62,752 nt of DNA from CAZCZZ01 sp964503335 (GCA_964503335.1 CAZCZZ010000017.1:1-62752), one strand, 5' to 3'; counted from the stretch's first letter, positions 9,086-17,875 are shown. Notes: a model not told the origin generated them from the letters alone. Translations and numbers: made by a program.

Positions 9086-9285
9086 GAGATTCCTGGTGTG
9101 GGGATGGGTTTTCAGGACGTGCCTGGCGGGTCCGGGGTCATCGGCGGGTGGTTTTTTGATTTCATCAGCAAGATTCCTGATGCGTGGAGTTGAACTTTTC
9201 ACGCCACGGGCGGGATTCCTGTCGTCCTCAGAAATGTTTTGCACGTTGTGGCTGGAGTTTCTGACATGCGGAACACTGTATTTCG
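9086..9285. repeat. Degenerate 42-bp (2 x 21) tandem repeat
   Basis: The octamer GATTCCTG occurs at 9088, 9172 and 9214 (spacings 84 and 42), with a decayed copy AGTTTCTG at 9256 (+42). Both strands stay open, and the plus frame reads as 14-residue units of the form xFLxxxxxFxxxxx. I see this as a decayed tandem array rather than a coding gene. Confidence 0.45.
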
Positions 9286-9377
9286 GCCCACTGGTCCTTC
9301 CTTTTGAGCACCCGGTACGGCTCGGGGCGCCGGAAAGAGGCGAACGCGAATGGAAAGACAGCTTTTTAGGTCAAATG

Positions 9378-9423
9378 TCCAAGGATTGGAAAAGCAGTGT
9401 CGTCGTTCTTCCAAGGGTTGGAA
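9378..9423. repeat. Palindrome pair, 32-bp spacing (copy 2)
   Basis: TCCAAGGATTGGA at 9378-9390 and TCCAAGGGTTGGA at 9410-9422 start exactly 32 bp apart. They lie about 200 bp upstream of the gene at 9619, in non-coding DNA. The motif matches the pairs at 5544-5588, 18672-18716 and 35016-35060. Confidence 0.75.
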
Positions 9424-9618
9424 CTCGGGGATCGAAAACTTTATCGCGTCACAATGCGCTTTCTGTGAACTATTTATGAACGTTGTGAAAATAGTTGGTC
9501 AACCGGTTGAACGATTTTCGGGTTGCGGTGTCAAAGCATGCAACGGACCCGGATTCTTTCGCATGTTGCGAGGGGTCGAGAGGACCGAGTGAGCAATAGA
9601 AAAGGTAAGTAGAGAGAT

Positions 9619-10299
9619 ATGTCGAAGCGTTACTATCTTCCGGGAAACCTGGAGGCGTTCGTGTTCTGGCTGAGCAACTTCATCCTGAAGTTGAAGCCGT
9701 TGGCAACCCTGCTGGGCGTCAGCCCCCGGGAGTTGGAGCAGACCGAGGCGGATCACAAGTTCGTCTCGTTCGCGTGCGATGCGAAGAACCAGTATGCAGC
9801 GAAGGCCAAGGACCTGACAGCATTCTGCAACATCCTGCAGAAGGGCGGACAGGACCTCGTGCTGCCGCAGTCCGTGCAACTGCCCGAGGCGCCGCCTATG
9901 GTGCCCGCGGGTGTGGCGGATCGCGTCACGGGTCTGGTACACCGCATCAAGCACCATCCAGCATACAACGATGCCATCGGCCACGACCTCGGGATTATTG
10001 GGCCCGAACAGTCGGTGGATTTCAACAGCGTGAAACCGCAGGTACGCGTCTCACTGCAGGATGGCCGTCCCGTCCTGCGCTGGAAGAAGAACCGGCTCGA
10101 CGGGGCGGAGCTGATTGTGGATCGCGGCAGCGGGACCTTTGAACGCCTCGCGGTCTGCACCAAACCCCGCTTCACAGACCAAGCGCCACTCCCCTCGCCC
10201 GGAACGGGCGCGGTATGGAAGTACAAGGTCATCTATCGCGACAACGACAAGCCCGTGGGCCAGTGGAGCGATATCGCCAGCGTCGGTGTGTTCGGCTAG
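9619..10299 (+). CDS. Hypothetical protein with Fn3-like C-terminal domain
   Basis: The 226-residue product starts MSKRYYLPGNLEAFVFWLSN and has no signal peptide. Residues 1-125 look helical. Residues 140-226 (PQVRVSLQDGRPVLRWKK ... WSDIASVGVFG) have the strand pattern of a fibronectin type III-like beta sandwich. An AGAGAGA tract precedes the ATG. I do not know a function. It stands alone between repeat-rich spacers and is followed by a strong hairpin. Confidence 0.75.
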   Translation: MSKRYYLPGNLEAFVFWLSNFILKLKPLATLLGVSPRELEQTEADHKFVSFACDAKNQYAAKAKDLTAFCNILQKGGQDLVLPQSVQLPEAPPMVPAGVADRVTGLVHRIKHHPAYNDAIGHDLGIIGPEQSVDFNSVKPQVRVSLQDGRPVLRWKKNRLDGAELIVDRGSGTFERLAVCTKPRFTDQAPLPSPGTGAVWKYKVIYRDNDKPVGQWSDIASVGVFG

Positions 10300-10308
10300 C
10301 GCGAGAGG

Positions 10309-10341
10309 ACCGGCTATCCCCGACAACGGGGGATAGCCGGT
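10309..10341 (+). terminator. Hairpin after the 9619 gene
   Basis: A perfect 13-bp stem (10309-10321 with 10329-10341) with a 7-nt loop begins 10 bp after the stop codon. No T run follows, so it may be a processing or stability hairpin rather than a classical intrinsic terminator. Confidence 0.6.
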
Positions 10342-10388
10342 TCAACTCCGGACGGTGTTAAGGCCGGAATGCAGGGCAGGATCGTTTT

Positions 10389-10452
10389 GTAGCAGCCGAC
10401 CAGCGGTCGGCTCTCTTCACTTCAACGTCGACCGATGGTCGACAGCTACATT
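10389..10452. repeat. Dispersed double-hairpin repeat (copy 1)
   Basis: Two small inverted repeats (GCCGACC..GGTCGGC and GTCGACC..GGTCGAC) are bracketed by TGTAGC and GCTACA. A closely similar element lies at 19119-19181. Both occur between genes, like REP/BIME elements. Confidence 0.7.
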
Positions 10453-10471
10453 CGACGCGGTAGCTGCCCGG

Positions 10472-11404
10472 CTACATCTTCTCAATCACGCCGCAGGCGA
10501 CGCGGGCGCCGGAGTTGCCGGCGGGTTGGGACTTCAGGTCGTCCATTCCGGCTCGCACGACGACGGTGTGGCCAATGACGGAGTTGGGGCCGGTGAAGGT
10601 CAGGACGTTGTCCACGCGCTCGTATTGGGCGCGGCCGATTTCGTCGGCGACGATGTTGCCGAGGTCGCCGAGGTGGCTTTCCGCGGAGTCAGGGGATCCG
10701 TGCTTCTTGCCTTCGGGATTCAAGTGCGTGTCCGCGTCCGCTTCAAGGGCCACGGAGCAGTCGCCGTTCTGGTCGATATGCAGGCCATGCAGGCCGGGGG
10801 TCAGACCGGTGAAGCTAGCGGAAATGCGCATCAGGCCGTCCTCGCGCGTGAAGGTGACGACACCGAAAACACCACTGCCATCGATGGCGCTGATCACCGC
10901 GACGGCGCGTTCTTTGGCGACCATCTGCGCGCTGCCGGATGAAACATCGGTGGCCTCCACCGCTTTGCCGGCATCGGCGAGATACGCCGCAACGGCCTTC
11001 GCGTCCTGCTCCGTCATGCGGTACGGGGGCATCGGGAGCTTCGGCTGCGTGCCCGTGCGATTCTTGCCGTTCATGAGGAGCTCGACGACGTCTGCTTCCG
11101 TGTAGCCCACGGGCAGGCCGACGATCGGCGGGGCGCGAAAGGCCCAGAGCTGGTATTGGAAAGGCGACTGGAGCGGCATCGTCGCGCCCTCGAGCTTGTG
11201 GTGCGGGAGCATCGCGCCCTGCTCGTCGCGGGGCGAATGACACTGGACGCACATCGCGACGCGATACACGAGGTAGCTGCCACGATCGACCAGGGCCTGG
11301 CGCTCCCGGGCGGCGTCGCGCGCTTCTTCATCAGCGGCTTTCGCCGCGACGGCGGTGAGGGTCATGCAACAGACGAGCATCGTACCGAGTGTTCTCATTT
11401 TCAT
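10472..11404 (-). CDS. Secreted monohaem cytochrome c fused to Cu/Zn-SOD-like domain
   Basis: The start is the ATG at 11404, preceded by GAGGTG; the frame extends to 11416. A signal peptide ends near AAKAA. Residues 40-150 form a cytochrome c domain with one CVQCH and a possible Met ligand in KLPMPPYRM. Residues 165-310 match the Cu/Zn superoxide dismutase fold (GLHGLHIDQNGDCS, HLNPEGKKHGSP, ESHLGDLGNI, GARVACGVI). The zinc ligands look intact, but two copper ligands are changed: His-x-His is HID, and the late His is Arg in GHTVVVRAGMDD. Dismutase activity is therefore doubtful. It diverges from the 30-haem cytochrome gene. Confidence 0.88.
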   Translation of the reverse strand: MKMRTLGTMLVCCMTLTAVAAKAADEEARDAARERQALVDRGSYLVYRVAMCVQCHSPRDEQGAMLPHHKLEGATMPLQSPFQYQLWAFRAPPIVGLPVGYTEADVVELLMNGKNRTGTQPKLPMPPYRMTEQDAKAVAAYLADAGKAVEATDVSSGSAQMVAKERAVAVISAIDGSGVFGVVTFTREDGLMRISASFTGLTPGLHGLHIDQNGDCSVALEADADTHLNPEGKKHGSPDSAESHLGDLGNIVADEIGRAQYERVDNVLTFTGPNSVIGHTVVVRAGMDDLKSQPAGNSGARVACGVIEKM

Positions 11405-11569
11405 AGTGCACCTCATGGCTTGCTCTGCATCTCAACGATATGGATCGGCCTATCAGGGCGTCAACATGGTGACCACGTCGGGGTTTCCCTTATGCGCGGT
11501 GTTGGGTCGCCCCCTCTAGCGGACCAACACGGTCCTGTGCGCATCATCTGCACAGGAGTCAAACGAGGT

Positions 11570-14500
11570 TTGCACACTACGCACTATGCGTTCAGACGGT
11601 CGGTCGTGACGGCAGCAGTTTTGCTGCTCTTCGCCGCGCAACGCGGCATCGCCCAGGAAGACTCCCTCTGCCTCGATTGCCACGACGATCCCGACAACGA
11701 CATGGTCTTTGACGCGACCGCCCTGCCCCGCTCCGTCCACGCCGACCAGGCGTGCATCGATTGCCACGACGACCTCGCAGGCATGACGGAGGATCACGGC
11801 AAGGTGAAGCGCGTCGATTGCTCGGGCTGCCACGAGGACGAGGTCGCCGCCTATCGCGACAGCGAACACGGCAAGGCCATCGGTGACGGTGTGAAGGAGG
11901 CGGCGTCCTGCGTGGACTGCCACGGAAAGCCGCACGCGATGTTGTCATCCGGCTCCACCAACGCGCCGACGCACTACACGCATGTCGTGCGCATGTGCGG
12001 TGAATGCCACACGCGGCCCGAGGTGATGGCGCTCTACCGTACGCACCGCAAGGAGACGGTCTTCGCGTTCACGAACAGCGTGCACGGGCTTTCGGTGACG
12101 AACAAGAACGGGAAGCATGCCGCGGTCTGCACGGATTGCCACGGCGTGCATGCGATTAAGCGTGGGACGGATCCCAAATCGGACATGTTCTGGCAGAACA
12201 TCCCGCAGACCTGCGGCAAGTGCCATGAGGAGATCGGCAAGTCCTTCGCGCGCAGCGTGCACGGCGCGGCAGTGATCGAAGGCAAGCGCGACGCTCCCGT
12301 CTGCACCGACTGCCACGGCGAACATTCGATCACGGCGGTAAAGGCGGCGGCTTCGTTCGTATCACCGACGCATATTCCCGAGACGTGCGGACAATGCCAC
12401 GGCGTCGAACGCATCGCCACGCGCTACCGGTTGCCGTCGAACGTGGTCGATTCCTATATGGATAGCTTCCACGGCCTCGCGTCGCAGATCGGCGGCGTCG
12501 CCGCGGCGAACTGCGCATCGTGCCACGGCTACCACGAGATCCTGCCGTCCAACAATCCCGAGTCGTCCATCAACCCGGCCAAACTCCCCGAGACGTGCGG
12601 CAAGTGCCATAAGGGCATCGGTACGCGCATGGCCAGCGGGGATTTCCGCGTGCACGAGCCACCGGGCGCGGCGCCCGGTAAACCCGCGATCGTGAACATC
12701 ATCTCGAACGTGTACGTGTTCGTGATCTGCCTCGTCATCGGCGGCATGGTGCTCTTCACCTCGCTTGATTTCGCGGCGAAGGTGCGGGCGCACGTGAACG
12801 AGATCCGGTCCGGGCCCGATGTGCATCCGCGCATGTCACCGCTTCTCCGCGTCCAGCATGGCCTGCTGATCATCACCTTCGTCCTGCTCGCCTACACGGG
12901 CTTCGTCCATAAGTTCCCGGACACGTTCTGGAGTTGGCCGTTCCGCGTGATGGAAGATGGATCGTACTGGCGCGGCTTCATTCACCGGGTAGCAGGCTGG
13001 CTCTTCACGGCGCTTTTCGGCGGTCACCTCCTCGCCCTCATCGGGACCTCTCGCGGCCGCATGTACCTGCGCCATCTCTCCATGAAGCTGCACGACGGCG
13101 CGGATGCGCTGCGGGTGCTGCGACGGAATCTCGGCCTCGGCGGCGCGCTGCCCGAACACCGCCAGTTCAACTTCGCGGAGAAGGCTGAGTACTGGGCGCT
13201 GCTGTGGGGCTCGATCGTCATGATCATCACCGGCGTCATGCTCATCTTCTCCAGCGCCGTGCTGCACTACCTGCCCCAGGTCTGGCTCGAAGTCGCGCAG
13301 GTCGTGCACTACTACGAAGCCGTCCTCGCCACGCTGGCGATTGTCGTCTGGCACTTCTACTGGGTCATCTTCGACCCCAACGAGTACCCGATGAACCCCG
13401 CGTGGCTTGTCGGTCTCCGCGCAGAACCGGATGAGAGCAAAGGTAGGGACGGCTCTCCTAGCCGTCCGTCTTCCAAGCTTCCCATCATCCTGCTTCTGCT
13501 CATTCCCACCCTCGCGACCGCGCAGGAGAACACCCTCTGCCTCGACTGCCATGACGATGCGGAGAACGACATGCTGTACGACACGAACGCCTTTGCTCGG
13601 TCGGTCCACGGCGACCTGAACTGCATCGACTGCCACGACGATCTTGAAGGGATCACCGAGGATCACGACAAGGTGAAGCGCGTGGACTGCACCGGCTGCC
13701 ACGAGGATGAAGCTGCGCTGGAGGCGGAGAGCCTGCACGGGGCCGCGCTCGCACGCGGTGACGAATTGGCGCCGCGCTGTCAATCGTGCCATGGCAGCCA
13801 CGATATCCTGCCGGTGAAGAATCATGAGTCCGCCGTGGCCGCGACACGCATTCCCGCAGTCTGCGGCCAGTGTCATCGCGAAGGCGGCAAGGTGCAGATG
13901 GAGCGACACATTCCGCCGGAAAACGTCGTATCCAACTATACGGAAAGCATCCACGGCGAGGCGCTGTTCAAGAAAGGGCTCATTGTCGCCCCGAGCTGCA
14001 TCTCCTGCCACACGGCGCATCACATCCTGCCGCCCGAGGACGACCGCTCCACCATCGCGCGCACGAACATCGCGAAGACCTGCTCCGCGTGCCACGCGAT
14101 GATCGAGGAAGTCCACCGCAAGGTGATCGACGGCGAACTCTGGGAGACGGAGCAACACAAGCTGCCCGCCTGCGCCGATTGCCACCAGCCGCACCGCATC
14201 CGGAAGGTCTTCTATGACCAGGGCATGGCTGATCACGACTGCATGAGCTGCCACGAGAAGCCGGACCTCGTTTCCACGAACGATGGGCGCTCGCTCTTCA
14301 TCGACTACAAGGAAGCGCACTCCTCGATCCACAGCAACATCGCCTGCGTGAAGTGCCACAGCCAGGTGCAGGCGTCGCACGTGCGTCCCTGCGAGACGAT
14401 CACCGAGAAGGTGAACTGCGGCGCGTGCCACGAAGACCAGATGACGCACTACCTGCGCGGCGTGCACGGCCAGCTGTTTACGAAGGGCGACGACAACGCG

Positions 14501-16192
14501 CCGACGTGCCTCGAATGCCACGGCATTCACGGCATCCTCGACCGCACCCACGCGAAGTCCCCCACCTTCCCGCTCAACGTGCCGGAGCTGTGCGGTCGCT
14601 GCCATCGCGAGGGCGAGAAGGCCGCGGCACGCTACAAAGGCACCGAGCACGACATCGTCAATCACTACAACGAGAGCATCCACGGGAAGGGCCTGCGGAA
14701 GAGCGGCCTGACCGTGACAGCGACCTGCGCGGACTGCCACACGGCGCACCAGGAACTGCCGGCCGCCGACCCGGCATCGAGCGTAAACCGCGCAAATATC
14801 GCTGCGACCTGCGCGCGATGCCATCACGGCATCGGCGATCAGTTTGCCGCGAGCATCCATGCCACGGCGAAGACCGACAAGCAGCTGCCCGTCTGCGGTG
14901 ACTGCCACAGCGCCCACTCCATTGCGCGAACAGACCGTGATGCGTTCCGCATGGAGACCATGGATGTCTGCGGCAAATGCCATGAGGAGCTGGCGGAGGC
15001 CTACTTCGACACGTTCCATGGCAAGGTCTCGAAGCTCGGCTTCTCGCAGACGGCGAAGTGTCAGGACTGCCACGGCGCCCACGCGATCTTCCCTGCGTCG
15101 GATCCCCGCTCCACGCTGAGTGAGGAGAACGCGCTCGGGACATGCCAGGAGTGTCATCCCAAGGCGACCGTCAAGTTCGCGGGCTACTTCACCCACGCGA
15201 ATCACCACGACCGGCTGAAATACCCCGAGATGTTCTATGCCTTCTGGTTCATGACCTCGTTGCTGGTCGGCACCTTCGCCGTCAGCGGGCTGCACACCCT
15301 GCTGTGGCTGCCGCGCACGCTCGCGATGCGGAAGACGTTCAAGCGCGAGCACGTGCACGAGGCGAAGGGCAAGGTGTTCCAGCGCTTCCGTCGCATCGAT
15401 CGCATCAGCCACGCGACCATGATCGTGTGCTTCCTCACGCTGGCCGTGACGGGCATGACGCTGAAGTTCGCGTACACGGAGTGGGCCAGCATGATCTCGC
15501 ATGCGCTGGGAGGGTTCCAGACCTGCGGCTACCTGCACCGGGTCGCTGCCGCGGTGATGTTCGGCCTCTACGCGGTCCACATGTGGGACCTGGCATTTGT
15601 GAAGCGCAAGATCTACGGCTCGTGGAAGGAGCTGCTCTTCGGACCGAACACGATGCTGTTCACGAAGCGGGATGGACGCGAGTTCGTCGAGTCGATCCGC
15701 TGGTTCCTCGGTCGCGGGCCGCGGCCGAAGTATGGTCGCTGGACCTACTGGGAGAAGTTCGACTACATGGCCGTGTTCTGGGGCATCGTCGTCATCGGCA
15801 GCACGGGCGTGATGCTCTGGTTCCCCGAGTGGTTCACCCGGTTCCTGCCGGGCTGGGCCATCAACGTGGCGACGATCGTCCATAGCGACGAGGCGCTGCT
15901 CGCCGTCGGCTTCATCTTCACGATCCACTTCTTCAACACGCACCTGCGTCCCGAGAAATTCCCGATGGACACCGTGATCTTCACCGGACGCATGACGGTC
16001 GAGGAGCTGAAGCTCGACAAGCCGGAGGAATATGAACGGCTGTCGAAGAGCGGCGAACTTGAGCAATACCTGGTCGATCCGCTGCCCGCGCCCGTTGTGA
16101 AACGGCTGCGGTTCTTTGGCTGGGTCGCGCTGACGATTGGTGTGAGCGTCGTGATTTGGATTCTATACGCGATGATTTCAGCGTATTTTTAA
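11570..16192 (+). CDS. Giant 30-haem membrane cytochrome: two CbcL-like modules fused
   Basis: The frame is open from 11156, but the 5' part is antisense to the neighbouring gene. I choose TTG 11570 (AGGAG 11 bp upstream), giving a 1540-residue product with signal peptide RRSVVTAAVLLLFAAQRGIA. Module 1 has 11 CXXCH motifs (from about 11669 to 12610), then a four-helix cytochrome b-type membrane domain to about 13430. Module 2 repeats the plan with 19 CXXCH and a second membrane domain (15230-16180). Membrane His residues (for example GFIHRVAGW, YLHRVAAAV) could bind b-haem. Combining multihaem c with a FdnI/HydC-like b domain resembles CbcL-type quinol dehydrogenases. An internal signal-like segment lies at 13475-13522. 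The start codon is uncertain. Confidence 0.88.
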   Translation: MHTTHYAFRRSVVTAAVLLLFAAQRGIAQEDSLCLDCHDDPDNDMVFDATALPRSVHADQACIDCHDDLAGMTEDHGKVKRVDCSGCHEDEVAAYRDSEHGKAIGDGVKEAASCVDCHGKPHAMLSSGSTNAPTHYTHVVRMCGECHTRPEVMALYRTHRKETVFAFTNSVHGLSVTNKNGKHAAVCTDCHGVHAIKRGTDPKSDMFWQNIPQTCGKCHEEIGKSFARSVHGAAVIEGKRDAPVCTDCHGEHSITAVKAAASFVSPTHIPETCGQCHGVERIATRYRLPSNVVDSYMDSFHGLASQIGGVAAANCASCHGYHEILPSNNPESSINPAKLPETCGKCHKGIGTRMASGDFRVHEPPGAAPGKPAIVNIISNVYVFVICLVIGGMVLFTSLDFAAKVRAHVNEIRSGPDVHPRMSPLLRVQHGLLIITFVLLAYTGFVHKFPDTFWSWPFRVMEDGSYWRGFIHRVAGWLFTALFGGHLLALIGTSRGRMYLRHLSMKLHDGADALRVLRRNLGLGGALPEHRQFNFAEKAEYWALLWGSIVMIITGVMLIFSSAVLHYLPQVWLEVAQVVHYYEAVLATLAIVVWHFYWVIFDPNEYPMNPAWLVGLRAEPDESKGRDGSPSRPSSKLPIILLLLIPTLATAQENTLCLDCHDDAENDMLYDTNAFARSVHGDLNCIDCHDDLEGITEDHDKVKRVDCTGCHEDEAALEAESLHGAALARGDELAPRCQSCHGSHDILPVKNHESAVAATRIPAVCGQCHREGGKVQMERHIPPENVVSNYTESIHGEALFKKGLIVAPSCISCHTAHHILPPEDDRSTIARTNIAKTCSACHAMIEEVHRKVIDGELWETEQHKLPACADCHQPHRIRKVFYDQGMADHDCMSCHEKPDLVSTNDGRSLFIDYKEAHSSIHSNIACVKCHSQVQASHVRPCETITEKVNCGACHEDQMTHYLRGVHGQLFTKGDDNAPTCLECHGIHGILDRTHAKSPTFPLNVPELCGRCHREGEKAAARYKGTEHDIVNHYNESIHGKGLRKSGLTVTATCADCHTAHQELPAADPASSVNRANIAATCARCHHGIGDQFAASIHATAKTDKQLPVCGDCHSAHSIARTDRDAFRMETMDVCGKCHEELAEAYFDTFHGKVSKLGFSQTAKCQDCHGAHAIFPASDPRSTLSEENALGTCQECHPKATVKFAGYFTHANHHDRLKYPEMFYAFWFMTSLLVGTFAVSGLHTLLWLPRTLAMRKTFKREHVHEAKGKVFQRFRRIDRISHATMIVCFLTLAVTGMTLKFAYTEWASMISHALGGFQTCGYLHRVAAAVMFGLYAVHMWDLAFVKRKIYGSWKELLFGPNTMLFTKRDGREFVESIRWFLGRGPRPKYGRWTYWEKFDYMAVFWGIVVIGSTGVMLWFPEWFTRFLPGWAINVATIVHSDEALLAVGFIFTIHFFNTHLRPEKFPMDTVIFTGRMTVEELKLDKPEEYERLSKSGELEQYLVDPLPAPVVKRLRFFGWVALTIGVSVVIWILYAMISAYF
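13447..13467. repeat. In-frame hairpin joining the two cytochrome modules
   Basis: An 8-bp perfect stem (13447-13454 with 13460-13467, loop 5 nt) of sequence GGACGGCT..AGCCGTCC lies inside the coding frame. It encodes the low-complexity linker RDGSPSRPSS between the first membrane domain and the second module's signal-like segment. Its form is that of an intergenic hairpin. Confidence 0.6.
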
Positions 16193-16210
16193 GAACAGGG
16201 AGGCGATGAC

Positions 16211-17731
16211 ATGAGCGAACCGCAACGACCTATACGGCCCAGTCAGCTCTTGATGAATCGAACGAGCCTGGCCGGACTCTCCATCGGCCTGAGCGGACTC
16301 ATCAGCGCCATCTTCCTGCTCGCATTCGACTTCATGGCCGGCGGCGAGAATCCATACCTCGGCATCTTCACGTTCATGGTTGCCCCGGCCGTCGCGATCA
16401 CGGGCTTGATCATGACGACCGTGGGCGCGCTGCGCATGCGCCGCCGCCTGCACGACGCCGGCGAAATCCGCGAGGACATGCCGGTCATCGACCTCAACAA
16501 CAAGGCCCACTTCCGCACCGTCATCTTCTCCATCGTCGGCGGGCTCATGCTCATCGGCATCAGCGCGATGGGAACCTACCGCGCCTACCACTTCACGGAA
16601 TCCGTGGCCTTCTGTGGAACCACCTGTCACTCCGTCATGAAGCCGGAGCACACAGCCTTCCTCTCGTCGCCCCATGCGAACGTGCAGTGCACGACGTGCC
16701 ATATCGGACCCGGCGCGGACTGGTTCGTGAAATCGAAGATCAACGGCCTGAAGCAGGTGTGGAACACGGCCTTCAACCTCTACCCGCGCCCGATCGAGAC
16801 GCCCGTCCACAACCTGCGCCCCGCCAAGGAGACGTGCTACACGTGCCACTGGCCGGACAAGTTCTTCGGGTCGGTCCTCATGGAGCGAACCTACTATCGC
16901 GCGGAGTCGTCGAAGAACAATCCGTGGACGATCAAGATGCTGATCAACGTCGGCGGCGGCGATTCACGCCACGGACGCGGCCAGGGCATCCACTGGCACA
17001 TGGCGGTCGACAACGAGATCGAGTATGTCGCGGCCGACCCGAAGCGTCTCACCATCCCGTGGGTTCGCCAGACTGCTAAGGATGGAACCGTGACGATCTT
17101 CCGCACGACCGACACGAACCTCGCCTCCGAGGTCGAGCGCCTCGCGAAGCCCGAAGAGCTTGCGAAGTCGGAGGTACGGACGATGGACTGCATCGACTGC
17201 CATAATCGCCCGAGCCACCAGTATCACTCCCCCGAGCGCTCCATGAACGAGTCCATGCGCGCCGGCCTGATCGACGCCACGCTGCCGTCGATCAAGTCGC
17301 TCGGTGTGACCCTGCTCGACGGCGAGTACACCACCGAGACGCAGGCGCTTGCCTCCATCGAGACGACCCTGCGCGAGGAATTCCCGGATCCCGATCCCCG
17401 CGTCGACGCCGCGATCAAGCAGATCCAGAAGATCTACAGCGAGAACTTCTTCCCCGAAATGAAGGTGAGCTGGCGGCAGTATCCCGACCACATCGGCCAC
17501 ATGACCTCCCCCGGCTGCTTCCGCTGCCACGACGGCAAGCACGTCAGCGACACGGGAAAGGTCATCCGCAACGACTGCAATATCTGTCACACCATCATCG
17601 CCCAGGGCAAAGGCGCCACTCTCGAATCCATCACCACCGGCGGCCTCGAATTCGAACACCCCGAAGACGTCGGCGACGAGTGGAAAGAGCAGAACTGCAG
17701 CGAATGCCACGACGGCATGCCGATCCTGTAG
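16211..17731 (+). CDS. Seven-haem NapC/NirT-type membrane cytochrome (ImcH-like)
   Basis: The 506-residue protein has two N-terminal membrane segments (about residues 18-75) and a third at about 100-120 anchoring a periplasmic domain. Haem sites are one CX3CH (CGTTCH, followed by SVM) and six CXXCH (CTTCH, CYTCH, CIDCH, CFRCH, CNICH, CSECH). The region CGTTCHSVMKPEH..SPH is typical of NapC/NirT-family quinol oxidases. Seven haems and this size match the ImcH type of inner-membrane cytochrome used in extracellular respiration; that equivalence is inference. It starts 18 bp after the 30-haem gene with a GGGAGG site, so the two form one operon. Confidence 0.88.
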   Translation: MSEPQRPIRPSQLLMNRTSLAGLSIGLSGLISAIFLLAFDFMAGGENPYLGIFTFMVAPAVAITGLIMTTVGALRMRRRLHDAGEIREDMPVIDLNNKAHFRTVIFSIVGGLMLIGISAMGTYRAYHFTESVAFCGTTCHSVMKPEHTAFLSSPHANVQCTTCHIGPGADWFVKSKINGLKQVWNTAFNLYPRPIETPVHNLRPAKETCYTCHWPDKFFGSVLMERTYYRAESSKNNPWTIKMLINVGGGDSRHGRGQGIHWHMAVDNEIEYVAADPKRLTIPWVRQTAKDGTVTIFRTTDTNLASEVERLAKPEELAKSEVRTMDCIDCHNRPSHQYHSPERSMNESMRAGLIDATLPSIKSLGVTLLDGEYTTETQALASIETTLREEFPDPDPRVDAAIKQIQKIYSENFFPEMKVSWRQYPDHIGHMTSPGCFRCHDGKHVSDTGKVIRNDCNICHTIIAQGKGATLESITTGGLEFEHPEDVGDEWKEQNCSECHDGMPIL

Positions 17732-17771
17732 CCCCCGTTCCGTATTGATCACGCCAGCCGCCGTTCTGGAG

Positions 17772-17791
17772 GGGCAGGCTGCCGCCTGCCC
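17772..17791 (+). terminator. Hairpin after the cytochrome operon
   Basis: GGGCAGGC (17772-17779) pairs with GCCTGCCC (17784-17791) around a TGCC loop, 40 bp after the stop. There is no T run. It may be a repeat-derived hairpin acting as a 3' end. Confidence 0.45.
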
Positions 17792-17859
17792 GCGGGCACA
17801 CGCAGTGTTCCCCTCCGGATGATCACGCTGACCGCCGACCCGTATTGCATCCTCACGGC

Positions 17860-17875
17860 GTCTTGACGTTAAGAC
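17860..17875. promoter_or_regulatory. Possible operator of the RHH gene
   Basis: GTCTTGACGTTAAGAC is a 16-bp near-palindrome (14 of 16 symmetric) 22 bp upstream of the RHH start codon. RHH proteins commonly autoregulate through such sites. Confidence 0.3.

Larger units (their letters stand above)
8744..9618. other. 875-bp spacer without a convincing gene
   Basis: No open frame here looks like a real protein. Overlapping frames on both strands at about 8966-9479 are products of a degenerate periodic repeat. The region should contain the minus-strand cas promoter (right of 8743) and the plus-strand promoter for the gene at 9619, but no clear -35/-10 pair could be chosen. It also holds the periodic tract at about 9086-9285 and a palindrome pair at 9378-9423. 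Confidence 0.6.

Noticed and set aside
8991..9479. Plus-strand frame of 162 codons and an overlapping minus-strand frame of 92 codons
   Set aside because: Both derive from the degenerate 42-bp repeat and run into the palindrome pair; no domain and no convincing SD.
12836..16066. A 1076-codon minus-strand open frame antisense to the 30-haem cytochrome
   Set aside because: It mirrors a real gene with high GC at third positions and regular CXXCH codons; its translation is His/Arg/Val-rich low complexity with no domain.
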